From Bryobacteraceae bacterium (GTDB lineage Bacteria; Acidobacteriota; Terriglobia; Bryobacterales; Bryobacteraceae), in assembly GCA_013388415.1 (NCBI GenBank), contig JACADU010000019.1, positions 1 to 64,000 on the forward strand: a stretch of DNA of 64,000 bases. Reading direction: 5' to 3'. Shown here piece after piece: positions 31,195 to 41,361 of this stretch. How positions within the stretch are numbered: the stretch's first letter is position 1; each line of letters begins with the position of its first letter. A program made the position numbers and the translations under genes. The notes under the pieces are model-generated. The model was not told where the DNA came from. It saw nothing but the letters and a program-made list of their open reading frames with translations, and did no database searches.

Positions 31195-34100
31195 ATGACT
31201 ACGGGATCGGCTCTTACGCTCTTGCTGGCGCCGGCGCTCGCCGTCGCAGGCGCCAGTTTCATCACGGCGATGCAGGCGGGCAGGGGGAGCGCGGCGGCTC
31301 CGGCGCGGCCCGAGGGTCCGTGTGACATCTATGCCGCGGCGGGGGCGCCATGCGTGGCGGCGCACAGCACGACGCGGGCGCTGTACTCCAGCTACGGCGG
31401 ACCGCTGTACCAGGTGCTGCGGCAGTCCGACCTGAAGACGCTGGACATCGGCGTCGTCCAGCCCTCCGCGTCGCCGGTTCCGGATCCGGGTGGGTATGCG
31501 AACGCAGCCGCGCAGGATACGTTCTGCGCCAACACCTATTGCTGGATCTCCATCATCTACGACCAATCGCCGAAGAAGAACCATCTCATTCAGGCTCCTC
31601 GCGGCGGCTTCAGCGGACCGGCCATGGGCGGGTTCAACAACCTGCCGATCGCCGACATGGCGCCGGTGACGATCATGGGGCACAAGGTTTACGGGGTGTT
31701 TATCGCGCCGGGCATGGGTCTGCGCTGGAATGACGCCAAGGGCACGGCGGTGGATGACCAGGCGGAGGGCCAATACTGGGTCATCAACGGGCACCATTAC
31801 AACAACGGCTGCTGTTTCGACTACGGCAACGCCGAGACGGACAGCCGTGACGACGGCGACGGGACGATGGAGACGACCTACTTCGGCAATGCGACGGCTT
31901 GGTACCGTGGCGTGCCGCCCGGCCCATGGATCATGACCGACCAGGAGAACAACCTGGTGGGCTGCGTGAACGAGTCGCCGAACGACAAATACTGCCCGAA
32001 TCTGCCGGTGATCACTTGGCGATTTGTGACGGCGACGGCCGACGGCGAGCCGCACCACTGGAGGTCGATGGGCGGCGACGCGCAAAGGGGCGGGCTGAAG
32101 ATCATGTTCGACGGGCCGCGGATCAAGAACGACAGAAGCAGCTACGATCCAATGCGGAAGCAGGGCGCGATCCTGCTGGGCAACGGCGGCGACAACAGCG
32201 TCGGCTCGCAGGGGACATTCTACGAGGGCGCGATGACGGCCGCCGGAACGTTCCCTTCGGAGGAGACCAACCAGCGGATTCAGGCCAACGTGGTGGCCGC
32301 CAGGTACGACGTGCAGAGACTCAGCATCGCGCCGGCCTCGCGGACCGCCATGCCGCCCGGGCTGCAAACGTTCGAGCCGGGGTCGTCACAGGAGACGACG
32401 GTGACATTCACGAATACGACCGGGGCGCCCGTGACGGGCCTCAGGCTGAGCATCACGGTGCCCAAGGGGTGGTCGAGCGGCGCGCCGGCGGCCATTCAGG
32501 GCCCGGTGGCGCCGGGGGCGAGTGTCAGCGCGAGTTTCAAGATCACCTCGGGCGAGGCGCGCTTCAATGGCGACATCGTTGGCCATGCGGCCTGGACGGC
32601 GAATGGCCGCGAACGATCGGAGAGCACGGCACAGAAAGTGCGGAATGTCCCTGCTGTCAAGATCAACGAGTTTCGCGCCAGCGCCGGGTCTCCGGCCAAC
32701 CAGACGGATTCGTTCATCGAGCTTTACAACGCGGGATCGAGCAGCGTGGACATCTCCGGCTGGACGTTGACACACCATGCCGCGCAGATGCCGAGCTTCT
32801 CGGCGGTGAGAATCCCGGCAGGAACGAAGCTCGCTGCGAAGGGCTTCTACCTGCTTGGCCTCGCGAACTCCGGGCTGGCGGCGGACGCGAGGGCGGGCGA
32901 TTCCGTCATCCATGTCCGCAGCACGGCGGGGATGAGGGCGGGCGACACGATCACGATCGGCAGCGGGGCGGATGCCGAGACTCGGAAGATCGCCAGCATG
33001 GGGACGGCTGCCGGCGCCGCCACGACGGTGTGGCAACCGCTGCCGGATGGGCCGGTGATCACGGTTCCTCCCGGCTCGACCAACGTGCCGGTGACGAGCG
33101 TGGCGGGTTTTGAAGTTGGGCAGAAGATCGCGCTTGGCTACGGAGCCAGCTATCCGGCAGTGGCGAAGACGGTTGAGAAGTATGAGGTCGTCACGGTGAC
33201 AGCCGTGGGCAAGCCGGGCACGCAAGCGTGGCTGTCGGCCGACGCCAAGCCCGGCGACACCAACATCAAGGTGTCGTCGACCGCCAACATTTCGGTGGGC
33301 GACAAGATCCGGCTGGACATTGACAGCACTGGGCACGGGATCGAGACGGTCACGGTAAAAAGCGTTGGCACGGCTTCGGCGCGCAGCACGTTCAACGGGC
33401 CCCTGAAGAGCAATGAGGATCCGGGCACGGGCCTGGAACTGACCGCACCGCTGAAGTTCCATCATTCATCGAACATGCCGTTCAGCGTGAGGGGAACGGG
33501 CATCAGCTTCACGCCGGCGGCGGCGCATGCGCACTCGAGCAACGAGCCTGTTCTGCCGCTCGGCTCCGGCGTCACACTGGACAAACCGCTGGCGAAGAAC
33601 CATCCGGTCGACGACGTGGTGCGCGACGCCTCGGTGACGACAGCGGGGTATCAGGGACCAGCGGAGCCGAACCAGTGGTTCGGCGGTCCCGCGCTTTCGC
33701 CGGGCGCCGGCGCGATGGTGCTGCGGGATGCTTCGGGGTTGGTGGTTGACAGCCTGAATTACGGGCTTCTGGCCGACCCCTGGGCCTCAGAGGGCTATCA
33801 TGGCAAGTCCGGCACCGGCGAGGGAGGCTGCCGCGCGCCGGCGCCAGGCATGGGAGGCAGGGGCTTCGGACCTCCGGGGGCGGCCGCGCCGGCCGTGCCA
33901 TCGCCCCATCGGAGCGCGGGCCGTTTCCCGGACGGCGCGGACAGCGACAGCAATTGCGGCGACTTTCTGGTGCAGGCGGCGGCGACGCTTGCGGCCGCGG
34001 CGGCGGCGGGCGACAACAACATCAAAGTCGCCAGCGTCGCGGACTTCTCCGTTGGGCAGAAGTTGATGATCGGGACGGGGGCGGATGCCGAGAGCGCCGT

Positions 34101-34461
34101 CATCGCGGCGGTGGGGACGGCGGGAGCAACGACGGTGCGCACCGCCACGGCGGCGGGGGCGACGGTCATTCCAGTCGCCAGCGCGATGGGCTTCCGCCCG
34201 GGCGAAACCATCAGCATCGACAGCGGTGCGGCGCGTGAGACAGCGGTGGTTGCCTCCGCCGCCGTTTTCGGGCGCGCCGGGGCCAGTGTCACTGTGAGCG
34301 CTCCGCTCGCTCGGGCGCATGAGAGGGGCGCGCAGGTCTCCGGCAGCGGCATCACTCTGGATGCCGCGCTGATGAAGCCGCACGCCGCCGGAACACAGGT
34401 TGGAGTAGACATTCCGACACCTGGCGCGCCGAACAAGTACTCCAGAGCCGGAAGCCGTTGA
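31195..34461 (+). CDS. GH54-like alpha-L-arabinofuranosidase catalytic domain protein with NEW3-like and lamin-tail-like domains and small repeats
   Basis: CDIYAAAGAPCVAAHSTTRALYSSYGGPLYQVLRQSD...NGCCFDYGNAE; VKINEFRASAGSPANQTDSFIELYNAGSSSVDISGWTL; several GDxxIxVxSxxxFxVGxxIxI repeats. Confidence 0.82.
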   Translation: MTTGSALTLLLAPALAVAGASFITAMQAGRGSAAAPARPEGPCDIYAAAGAPCVAAHSTTRALYSSYGGPLYQVLRQSDLKTLDIGVVQPSASPVPDPGGYANAAAQDTFCANTYCWISIIYDQSPKKNHLIQAPRGGFSGPAMGGFNNLPIADMAPVTIMGHKVYGVFIAPGMGLRWNDAKGTAVDDQAEGQYWVINGHHYNNGCCFDYGNAETDSRDDGDGTMETTYFGNATAWYRGVPPGPWIMTDQENNLVGCVNESPNDKYCPNLPVITWRFVTATADGEPHHWRSMGGDAQRGGLKIMFDGPRIKNDRSSYDPMRKQGAILLGNGGDNSVGSQGTFYEGAMTAAGTFPSEETNQRIQANVVAARYDVQRLSIAPASRTAMPPGLQTFEPGSSQETTVTFTNTTGAPVTGLRLSITVPKGWSSGAPAAIQGPVAPGASVSASFKITSGEARFNGDIVGHAAWTANGRERSESTAQKVRNVPAVKINEFRASAGSPANQTDSFIELYNAGSSSVDISGWTLTHHAAQMPSFSAVRIPAGTKLAAKGFYLLGLANSGLAADARAGDSVIHVRSTAGMRAGDTITIGSGADAETRKIASMGTAAGAATTVWQPLPDGPVITVPPGSTNVPVTSVAGFEVGQKIALGYGASYPAVAKTVEKYEVVTVTAVGKPGTQAWLSADAKPGDTNIKVSSTANISVGDKIRLDIDSTGHGIETVTVKSVGTASARSTFNGPLKSNEDPGTGLELTAPLKFHHSSNMPFSVRGTGISFTPAAAHAHSSNEPVLPLGSGVTLDKPLAKNHPVDDVVRDASVTTAGYQGPAEPNQWFGGPALSPGAGAMVLRDASGLVVDSLNYGLLADPWASEGYHGKSGTGEGGCRAPAPGMGGRGFGPPGAAAPAVPSPHRSAGRFPDGADSDSNCGDFLVQAAATLAAAAAAGDNNIKVASVADFSVGQKLMIGTGADAESAVIAAVGTAGATTVRTATAAGATVIPVASAMGFRPGETISIDSGAARETAVVASAAVFGRAGASVTVSAPLARAHERGAQVSGSGITLDAALMKPHAAGTQVGVDIPTPGAPNKYSRAGSR

Positions 34462-34476
34462 GGGGAGGAGACTGCG

Positions 34477-35685
34477 TCAATTCTCGCTGCCGGTTCTGAC
34501 GGCGCGGAAGAAGCCCACGCCAGCCGCGCCGGCGGCCATCAGGAGACCGGCAAAACCGAAGGCGGCCCCAGGCCCCGCCGCGCTCCATAGCCACCCTGTC
34601 GCCAAGCTACTCAGGAAGTCTCCGGCCCCGTTCACAATCGAGAGGAGGCCGAATCCCGCGCCACGTTGCCGCGGGGGCACCAATTCGGCCGCCAGCGAAT
34701 CTTCGAGGGTCTCTTCCACACCGACGTACACCCCGCCAAGCGCAAACGCGATGGCAAGCGCGGGAAGCGACCCGGCCCCCCGCGCCAGGATCAAAGCCAC
34801 CAGTGCGCCGAGCGCATAGCCGGCCGAGAGCAGTTTCTGCTTGGGCAGGCGGTCGGCCAGCCACCCGGCTGGATAAGAACTGGCCGCATAGCAGACGTTG
34901 TGCAAGGCATAGAGCCCCACAGCCATGCTCGCCGCCCCCGCTGGTCCATGGCTGGAGGCCAGCGCGGAGGTGGCGTAGAGGATCATCAGTGAGTGAGCGA
35001 AGTCGCCTGCTCCGAACAAGCCGATCCAGCGCAACAGCCGCAGATACGGCCCCGGAAGATCACGGTAGCTATCCAGCAGACGGTGCGGATGTGGCTCTCG
35101 CGCGGGAGTTTCGCGAACGAGCAGGGTGATGGCGAGGACGGCCAGCAACGCCGGAAGCGCCGCCCAGAGCATTAAGTTGCGCGGGGCAAATCCCGCCTTC
35201 AGCAGCAGGAGCGTCGCCACGGGAGCCAGCACTGCGCCGAGCGTGTCCATGGTTCGCTCGAAGCCAAACGCGCGCCCATAGCAATCAGGCGTCACCGCTT
35301 CCGCCAGCAGCGCTTTCCGGGGCGGCGTCCGCAGGCCGCGGGCGACCCAGGCCAGAGTGCGGCCGCTCAGGACGATCATCCAGTGTCCCGCGGTGGCGAT
35401 CACCAACGTCGCCGCCGCCATGACGCCGTAACCGGAAGCACACAACGGTTTCCGCCGCCGCAGGCGATCTGTCCACCAACCGCCATAGAGCTTAGCGACC
35501 GAGGAGAGCCCATCTGCAACGCCTTCGATCGTGCCCAGCGCGGCGGCAGCGGCTCCCAAAGCGGCCAGCAGGCCGGGGAGCAGGGACGTCACGGTTTCGT
35601 GGCTTAGATCGCTCAGCAGCGAAGCCATCCCGATGCCGAGCACGGTTCGGTTCAGCCAGGAGCTGCGCTTCGGGAGAACAGGCAC
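34477..35685 (-). CDS. MFS transporter
   Basis: ~12 TM segments; GIGMASLLSDLSHETVTSLLPGLLAALGAAAAALGTIEG; GTG start at 35685 adjacent to upstream stop. Confidence 0.85.
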   Translation of the reverse strand: MPVLPKRSSWLNRTVLGIGMASLLSDLSHETVTSLLPGLLAALGAAAAALGTIEGVADGLSSVAKLYGGWWTDRLRRRKPLCASGYGVMAAATLVIATAGHWMIVLSGRTLAWVARGLRTPPRKALLAEAVTPDCYGRAFGFERTMDTLGAVLAPVATLLLLKAGFAPRNLMLWAALPALLAVLAITLLVRETPAREPHPHRLLDSYRDLPGPYLRLLRWIGLFGAGDFAHSLMILYATSALASSHGPAGAASMAVGLYALHNVCYAASSYPAGWLADRLPKQKLLSAGYALGALVALILARGAGSLPALAIAFALGGVYVGVEETLEDSLAAELVPPRQRGAGFGLLSIVNGAGDFLSSLATGWLWSAAGPGAAFGFAGLLMAAGAAGVGFFRAVRTGSEN

Positions 35686-35686
35686 A

Positions 35687-36886
35687 TCACGCTCCCAGCC
35701 GCACCCAACCCCGGCGCGTGAAGTGATAGACGAGCAACCCGGCGGCGAGCCCGACCATGTATCCGTAAGGGACTGAACTGGCAACGACCCCGACGACCAA
35801 CGCGAGGAGGAAGTCAGACCCGCTGCCTGCAAGGTCGCGCAGCAGGGCCAGCAAGGTGATCGCCTCGAACAGCAACAGAACTCCGAGGACGGGCAGCGGG
35901 AAGACCTGGATCACGGTCTGAAAGCCAGGTCCGAAGAATAGGCCCAGCAACACGTACATCGTTCCGTAGATGATGACCGAGCCGCCGGTCCTGCCGCCGA
36001 AGGCGTAATGGCCAGCCATACCGCCTGAGCCGTGGCAGGTCGGAATGCCGCCCAGGAAGGGATTGACGAGGTTCATCAGCGAATAGGTCCAGCCGATGCG
36101 CCGCGCCGTGATGCGCTTCTCGGGAAAGAGGTCTTCGGTGAGCTGCCGTGTGGCGAGCACGGAATTGGTGACGGAAAGCGGAATTTGGGGCAGCGCCAGC
36201 AGAAGGAATCCTGTCCAGACGTCTGGCAAGTTGGGCTGATGCCAAACAGGTAAATGGAACCCTACGGAGCCAAGCAGGGCAGAGCCGCTGAGCTTAAAGG
36301 CGAACGCGTAGGCGACGCCAAAGGCGACCAGAATCACAGCGGCGGGCACGCGCCGGCGCCCGATAAGGAGGAGGGTCACCACAAAACCTGCCGCAGCCAG
36401 CCACCAGCCGGCGCGCCCGTCCGAGGGGACAAAATCCCTGAGCGCGATGCCCGCCAGTTGGAGTCCGAGCCCGCACTGGATGCCGCGTACGACCGGCTTC
36501 GGCACCACGCGGTTGATCCACTCGAGCAACCCCGAAGCCGAAAGCAGCAGCATGCTGACGCCGATGGCAAGACCGCCGCCATAAAGCACGTTCGCGGGTA
36601 ATTTCTGCGCGATGACGAGCGCCGCCATCGCCTTGAGGGGCTGGACCGGCATGGGCATCCGGTAACAGAACGCCGTCGCGATCTGCATCAACCCGAACAC
36701 CGTCAAAACGCTGGCCGCATCGAGGCGGGCGGCCAGAACCATGCCGACGATGAGAGGCAGGTCGGTGCCCAAGTCGCCGAAAGCGCCCGACCACTCCTGG
36801 CGGTTGAAGCGAAAGCGGCTTTCCGGACTGATGGCGGCTGCGCCGGGCGCAGTGGATTGGGCTAGTTGCACCTGTCGTGCTAACAT
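35687..36886 (-). CDS. Putative molybdate transporter (MOT1/SulP-like)
   Basis: FNRQEWSGAFGDLGTDLPLIVGMVLAARLD, FCYRMPMPVQPLKAMAA, PTCHGSGGMAGHYAFGGRTGG motifs. Confidence 0.85.
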   Translation of the reverse strand: MLARQVQLAQSTAPGAAAISPESRFRFNRQEWSGAFGDLGTDLPLIVGMVLAARLDAASVLTVFGLMQIATAFCYRMPMPVQPLKAMAALVIAQKLPANVLYGGGLAIGVSMLLLSASGLLEWINRVVPKPVVRGIQCGLGLQLAGIALRDFVPSDGRAGWWLAAAGFVVTLLLIGRRRVPAAVILVAFGVAYAFAFKLSGSALLGSVGFHLPVWHQPNLPDVWTGFLLLALPQIPLSVTNSVLATRQLTEDLFPEKRITARRIGWTYSLMNLVNPFLGGIPTCHGSGGMAGHYAFGGRTGGSVIIYGTMYVLLGLFFGPGFQTVIQVFPLPVLGVLLLFEAITLLALLRDLAGSGSDFLLALVVGVVASSVPYGYMVGLAAGLLVYHFTRRGWVRLGA

Positions 36887-36934
36887 AACACAGTCGCGGG
36901 AAACATGTCAGCGCGGAGTAATCGAGAGGGCTGA

Positions 36935-38050
36935 ATGCTTGTCAAGAACCACCTCGCATCTGTCAGGCGGGAGCGCGGTCTTGCCGCCGCGGGCCTGGCG
37001 AAGCGCGTGGGAGTCAGCCGGCAGACGATATATGCGATTGAGTCAGGGAACTATGTTCCGAACACGGCAGTCGCCTTGCGCCTGGCGCACGAGCTGGAGG
37101 TCCCGGTCGAGGCGCTGTTTTCCCTTGCGGAACCAGAGATACCCGCGCGTCCTGAGGCAACGGCAACATTGCTCCAATCCATGGCGAAAGCCGCCGGCAG
37201 GCCCGTGGCGCTTGGAAGGTTGAAGGGCAATCTGGTAGCCGCGCCGCTGGACGGCGCACCTTACTTCCTGCCCGAAGCCGACGGCGTCGCGATGGGGACA
37301 AGCCGGATGTCATCGCAGGTCAGGGTGCAAGTGCTGAGCGAAGCCGGCGAGATTGAAAAGCGGCTGTTCATCGCAGGATGCGATCCGGCGATCGGGCTGC
37401 TGGCGCGGATGACAGAGCGCCTGGCGGGCGTCCAGATTGTGACAATTCCAGCCACGAGCCGCCGGGCGCTTGAATGGCTCCGGAAAGGGATGGTGCATGT
37501 GGCGGGGAGCCACCTGGAAGACCCGGCTTCCGGCGAGTTCAACGTGCCCTATTTGCGCCGGCTGATGCCGGATGGCGAATACTCAGTGTTTACCTTCGCC
37601 CGATGGGAGGAGGGCCTCGTGGTGGCGGCGAAGAATCCGCTGGGGATCCGTCAAGCGCCGGATCTGGCCCGGCGGGGCGTGAGGTTCGTCAACCGGGAAA
37701 CGGGATCCGGCAGCCGGGCGCTTCTGGATTCGATGCTGCGGAAGGCAGGGATCTCCGCAAAGCAGGTGAATGGCTATGAGCGGATGGCAGTGGGGCATCT
37801 GGCAGCGGCCTACGCGGTCGCTTCTGGCAGCGCGGATTGCTGCGTGGCCACTCCATCGGCGGCGCGGGCATTTGGACTTGATTTCGTGCCACTCCAAGCG
37901 GAGCGATTCGACTTTGCAGTCCGGCGGGAGCACCTGGACATGCCGGCGGTGAGACAGCTTCTTGACGTGCTTCAGCGGGCGAGCCTGCGCCGGAAACTGG
38001 AGTCCCTGGCTGGATACGACACGAGTGAAACGGGCCGCGCGATCGCTTAG
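36935..38050 (+). CDS. XRE-type HTH regulator fused to periplasmic-binding-protein-like domain
   Basis: N-terminal HTH (GLAKRVGVSRQTIYAIESGNYVPN) plus PBP-like domain (FVNRETGSGSRALLDSMLRKAGI). Confidence 0.85.
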   Translation: MLVKNHLASVRRERGLAAAGLAKRVGVSRQTIYAIESGNYVPNTAVALRLAHELEVPVEALFSLAEPEIPARPEATATLLQSMAKAAGRPVALGRLKGNLVAAPLDGAPYFLPEADGVAMGTSRMSSQVRVQVLSEAGEIEKRLFIAGCDPAIGLLARMTERLAGVQIVTIPATSRRALEWLRKGMVHVAGSHLEDPASGEFNVPYLRRLMPDGEYSVFTFARWEEGLVVAAKNPLGIRQAPDLARRGVRFVNRETGSGSRALLDSMLRKAGISAKQVNGYERMAVGHLAAAYAVASGSADCCVATPSAARAFGLDFVPLQAERFDFAVRREHLDMPAVRQLLDVLQRASLRRKLESLAGYDTSETGRAIA

Positions 38051-38190
38051 GGGATGTCGGCAAACAACTGCGATACGCGGCCAGACCACGCCGTTGCGGC
38101 CGCGGCCCAGAACCGGTGGCAGAGCCGCGGCCGTCAGGGAGCGGCTGGCATCGTTTCTTCTTGACGATTCGTAAACTTGGCGGCCCGTGA

Positions 38191-41100
38191 TCAGGCCTTG
38201 AACAAGAACACTTTCGAGTCGTAGAAGACCGCGCTGCCGCCGACGACGTCGCTGAGTGGCGACCGCATGTGCTCATCGACATACATGGCCGCATTCGCGT
38301 GCACGCCCATTGCCCTCCGGTGATCGTAAGGGATGACGTCGCCGTCGATGATCTGGTTCGAGGCGCCGTAGGCCCAGTGGCCCCAGCCGAGTTCGAAGGC
38401 GACCACTCCGGGACGGATCCGTTCGGTGGTGCGGACGCGGCCGACCATGGGTTTGCCGAGGCCGGGAGCATAATCCCAGGAGCAGTTCGGGTTCCCGGGA
38501 GAACCGACCCAGGCGTGGTCGTTGTCCTTGAGTCCGAGCCGCAACGCGTCGGAGGGGTGCAAGTAGAGGTAGTTCTCCTCCTGGATGTCAGTGAGCCAGT
38601 AGTTGGAGATGGTCCGGCTCTTGCAGGCCAGCATTGAGCGGTTGGTGATCATGTGCAGCGGAGCGCCCGCATGGTTCAACTCCTGGCCGATCGAGTTCCG
38701 GATGGGCAAATATGCCGCGACGCCTTTCAGATACTGGCCGGTCATGGAGTTGCGGGCGGTCGCCGCTTTCTCGTGATAAAGATTGACGAGTTTCCCATAC
38801 TTGGCCTTCGTCTGTTCGCCTGACCATGCTTCGTTGTAGCTCCACCAGCGGCCGCCGCGGTTGAGGACGTAGACCACCTTTTTCCACCATTCGCCGCCCG
38901 CGGCGCGCTGCCAGGCTTCGGCATCGAACATGGACTTGGGCAGGTGCTTGCGGGCCTGGAGAAACGCAGCCATCTCTTCTTCGTTGGCGTCGGGGCAAAC
39001 ATCGGTCCCGGTGCTCGAATCTCCGTAGGCGATGTTGGCGACCATACGAAGGTAGAAGTCCTCAGGACGTTTCAGGTCGCCCTTGCCGGCGAATCCGCCC
39101 GGACCGAATCCGGGGAGGTTGAGCCGCTCGGCGATCGCCAGGAAGACCGCCTCCATCGAGACCGGCATCTCCTGGCCGTAGACACGAACAGTCTCATTGG
39201 GCGAAGCGACGGCGGGCTGGCGCACCGGTGAAACGCGGTGGACGATGGACGGGTGAGTCCGATGGAACTCCCAGCGCTCGAGGAACGTAAGGTCCGGGAA
39301 GATGTAATCGGCGTAAAGGCTCGTTTCGCCGATCGTGATGTCGCTGCAAACGAATAGAGGGATCTTGTTTGGGTCGGACAGAGTGGGGATCAGGGAGTGG
39401 CCGGCGGGCAAGGCGTAGACTGGAGATCCCATGTAGAGGAACAAGACCTTGATGGGGTAAGGGTAGGCGTCGCCCGCCGAAGGAATGACTTCCTGGTAGA
39501 CGTCGCTCGCCAGCGGATACCACGGCCGCTTCGCCGGGTAGCCCTCAAAAATGGTGCTCTTCTCGTAACTGGCGCCTCCGCGAATGATGTCCAGGCCGAC
39601 CGGCGTGATTTTGGCCGGGTGGTCTCCCAACTGGTAGGGCCGGCCGGTGCCTCCGGTTTCGCCGTAGGCGCCGCCGCCGTAGACGAGCCCGCCTTTCCAA
39701 TCCAGGTTTCCGATGAGCGTGTTGAGCGCGCCCATGGTGGCGAGGACGTTGTAGAAGCCGTTTGTATGCTGTGAAACGCCGCGGTGAATCTCGACGACGG
39801 CCCGCTTTCCGTGAGAGGTGAATTCGCGAGCGACGGCGATGATGTCCATCGAGTCGAGCCCGCAGACGGCGGCCCACTCCTGGATAGTCTTCTGTTTCGA
39901 TTCCTCGAAGAGGATCTGCAGGCCGCTCTTCACCCGGATCCCATTGATGGTGGTATCGACGAGTAGGTCGCCTTCGACAGACTTCGCGGTGTCGTTCGAC
40001 TTGAATGCGACGGGTTTCCCGTCCTTGAGGCAGACGAAAGTGTCGGCGTCGCCCTCAAGTCCCAGTTCCGTGGCGCGGACGAATCCGGCAGCCGAGCCGT
40101 CACTGCGCATTTTGACAAGCCAGGCGCCGTTGCTCCAGGTGGGTTCGCCGTCGGCGGTTGCCGCTGCTTTATTGCAGTTCTCGAGGTATCGCTTGTCGTA
40201 GCGCTGGTTTTCGATGATCCAGCGGATCATCGCCATGGCCATGGCGGCGTCTTCACCCGGCTTGATGGCCAGCCACTTCCAGGCTTTGGCGGCCATTTTG
40301 GTGTGTCTTGGGTCAACGACGACGGCCTTCAGACGCTTGCTGGCGAGGCCGCGCGTGATCTTGGGGACTTTGAGCGGAGGCCCATAGTTGCCTTCGAGCA
40401 CGTTCGCGCCCCAGAAGATGACGAACTCCGCGTTTGTCAGGTCGGCCATCCAATACGCCTTGGCGCCGCCGGTCCACTTGCCGCCCGAGGGCTGCTCTGA
40501 CATCGACTTGCCGGCGAAATAGATCGACCCCTGGCAAACGGTCGTGTGCCCGTGGGCGTTGTTGGATCCGAAACTGTCCTTGACGAACCGGAGGAAAAAG
40601 TCCTGCCGGCCGGCCTTGAGGCGACCCCAATTGAAGACGAACTGATTGTTCTTGGGACCGAAGTCGGGGTGTTCCGGATCGATCAGCGCGTCAAGATGAT
40701 CTTTGTATTTCTCTTTGAACTCCGCCACGGTCATCTTCTTATCCTGGATGGCCGTGATGTCGGTGGCCATGCTGGCGAAGACCTTGGGGTCCTTGAGCGC
40801 ATACAACTCGCGCAAGCCGGGGACGCGCCGGCCTCCATCCTGCGGGAACAGGGCGCCGCCTTCAGTGATTTCCGTGATGGCCTTGTCGAAGGGGATGGTC
40901 GTCCACTTCCCTTCGCCTCGGGCGCCGGCACGCTTAAGGACTTTGATGACGCGATACGGGTCATAGGTTGATTGGATACCCGCCTGGCCCTTCGGACAGA
41001 TGACGCCGTTCAGATTCGCCGCGTCCGCCGCTGGGGTTTTCCAGTCGATGTGCGGGTCCATGGCGCGGGGTCCGTAGGGATTGCCGTCGATCTTCACGGC

Positions 41101-41352
41101 GACGCCGTCCTGGATTCTGACCTTGATCTCGCAACCGGTGTTGCATTGCAGGCACGTGGAATAGATGTAATCGGACGCCTCGCGGGGCTTGGGCGTGACA
41201 CGGCCTTGCTTCCAGTCCTGCGCGGCCTCTCCTTTGAACGCGGCTGCGAGGCAAGCCCCGCCGAGCAGCGCGCCGCTCCGGATCAACTCACGCCGGCCCT
41301 GATCCGCGCGTTGTTGCGCCTTCACATTGCTGTTGTTGATGTCCTGGCTCAT
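38191..41352 (-). CDS. Molybdopterin-dependent oxidoreductase, catalytic subunit, TtrA-like (tetrathionate/arsenate reductase clade)
   Basis: Tat-like GRRELIRSGALLGG; CLQCNTGCEIKVRIQDGVAVKIDGNPYGPR; TTVCQGSIYFAGKSMSEQ; ICPKGQAG. Confidence 0.82.
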   Translation of the reverse strand: MSQDINNSNVKAQQRADQGRRELIRSGALLGGACLAAAFKGEAAQDWKQGRVTPKPREASDYIYSTCLQCNTGCEIKVRIQDGVAVKIDGNPYGPRAMDPHIDWKTPAADAANLNGVICPKGQAGIQSTYDPYRVIKVLKRAGARGEGKWTTIPFDKAITEITEGGALFPQDGGRRVPGLRELYALKDPKVFASMATDITAIQDKKMTVAEFKEKYKDHLDALIDPEHPDFGPKNNQFVFNWGRLKAGRQDFFLRFVKDSFGSNNAHGHTTVCQGSIYFAGKSMSEQPSGGKWTGGAKAYWMADLTNAEFVIFWGANVLEGNYGPPLKVPKITRGLASKRLKAVVVDPRHTKMAAKAWKWLAIKPGEDAAMAMAMIRWIIENQRYDKRYLENCNKAAATADGEPTWSNGAWLVKMRSDGSAAGFVRATELGLEGDADTFVCLKDGKPVAFKSNDTAKSVEGDLLVDTTINGIRVKSGLQILFEESKQKTIQEWAAVCGLDSMDIIAVAREFTSHGKRAVVEIHRGVSQHTNGFYNVLATMGALNTLIGNLDWKGGLVYGGGAYGETGGTGRPYQLGDHPAKITPVGLDIIRGGASYEKSTIFEGYPAKRPWYPLASDVYQEVIPSAGDAYPYPIKVLFLYMGSPVYALPAGHSLIPTLSDPNKIPLFVCSDITIGETSLYADYIFPDLTFLERWEFHRTHPSIVHRVSPVRQPAVASPNETVRVYGQEMPVSMEAVFLAIAERLNLPGFGPGGFAGKGDLKRPEDFYLRMVANIAYGDSSTGTDVCPDANEEEMAAFLQARKHLPKSMFDAEAWQRAAGGEWWKKVVYVLNRGGRWWSYNEAWSGEQTKAKYGKLVNLYHEKAATARNSMTGQYLKGVAAYLPIRNSIGQELNHAGAPLHMITNRSMLACKSRTISNYWLTDIQEENYLYLHPSDALRLGLKDNDHAWVGSPGNPNCSWDYAPGLGKPMVGRVRTTERIRPGVVAFELGWGHWAYGASNQIIDGDVIPYDHRRAMGVHANAAMYVDEHMRSPLSDVVGGSAVFYDSKVFLFKA

Positions 41353-41361
41353 GGCGTCCTC

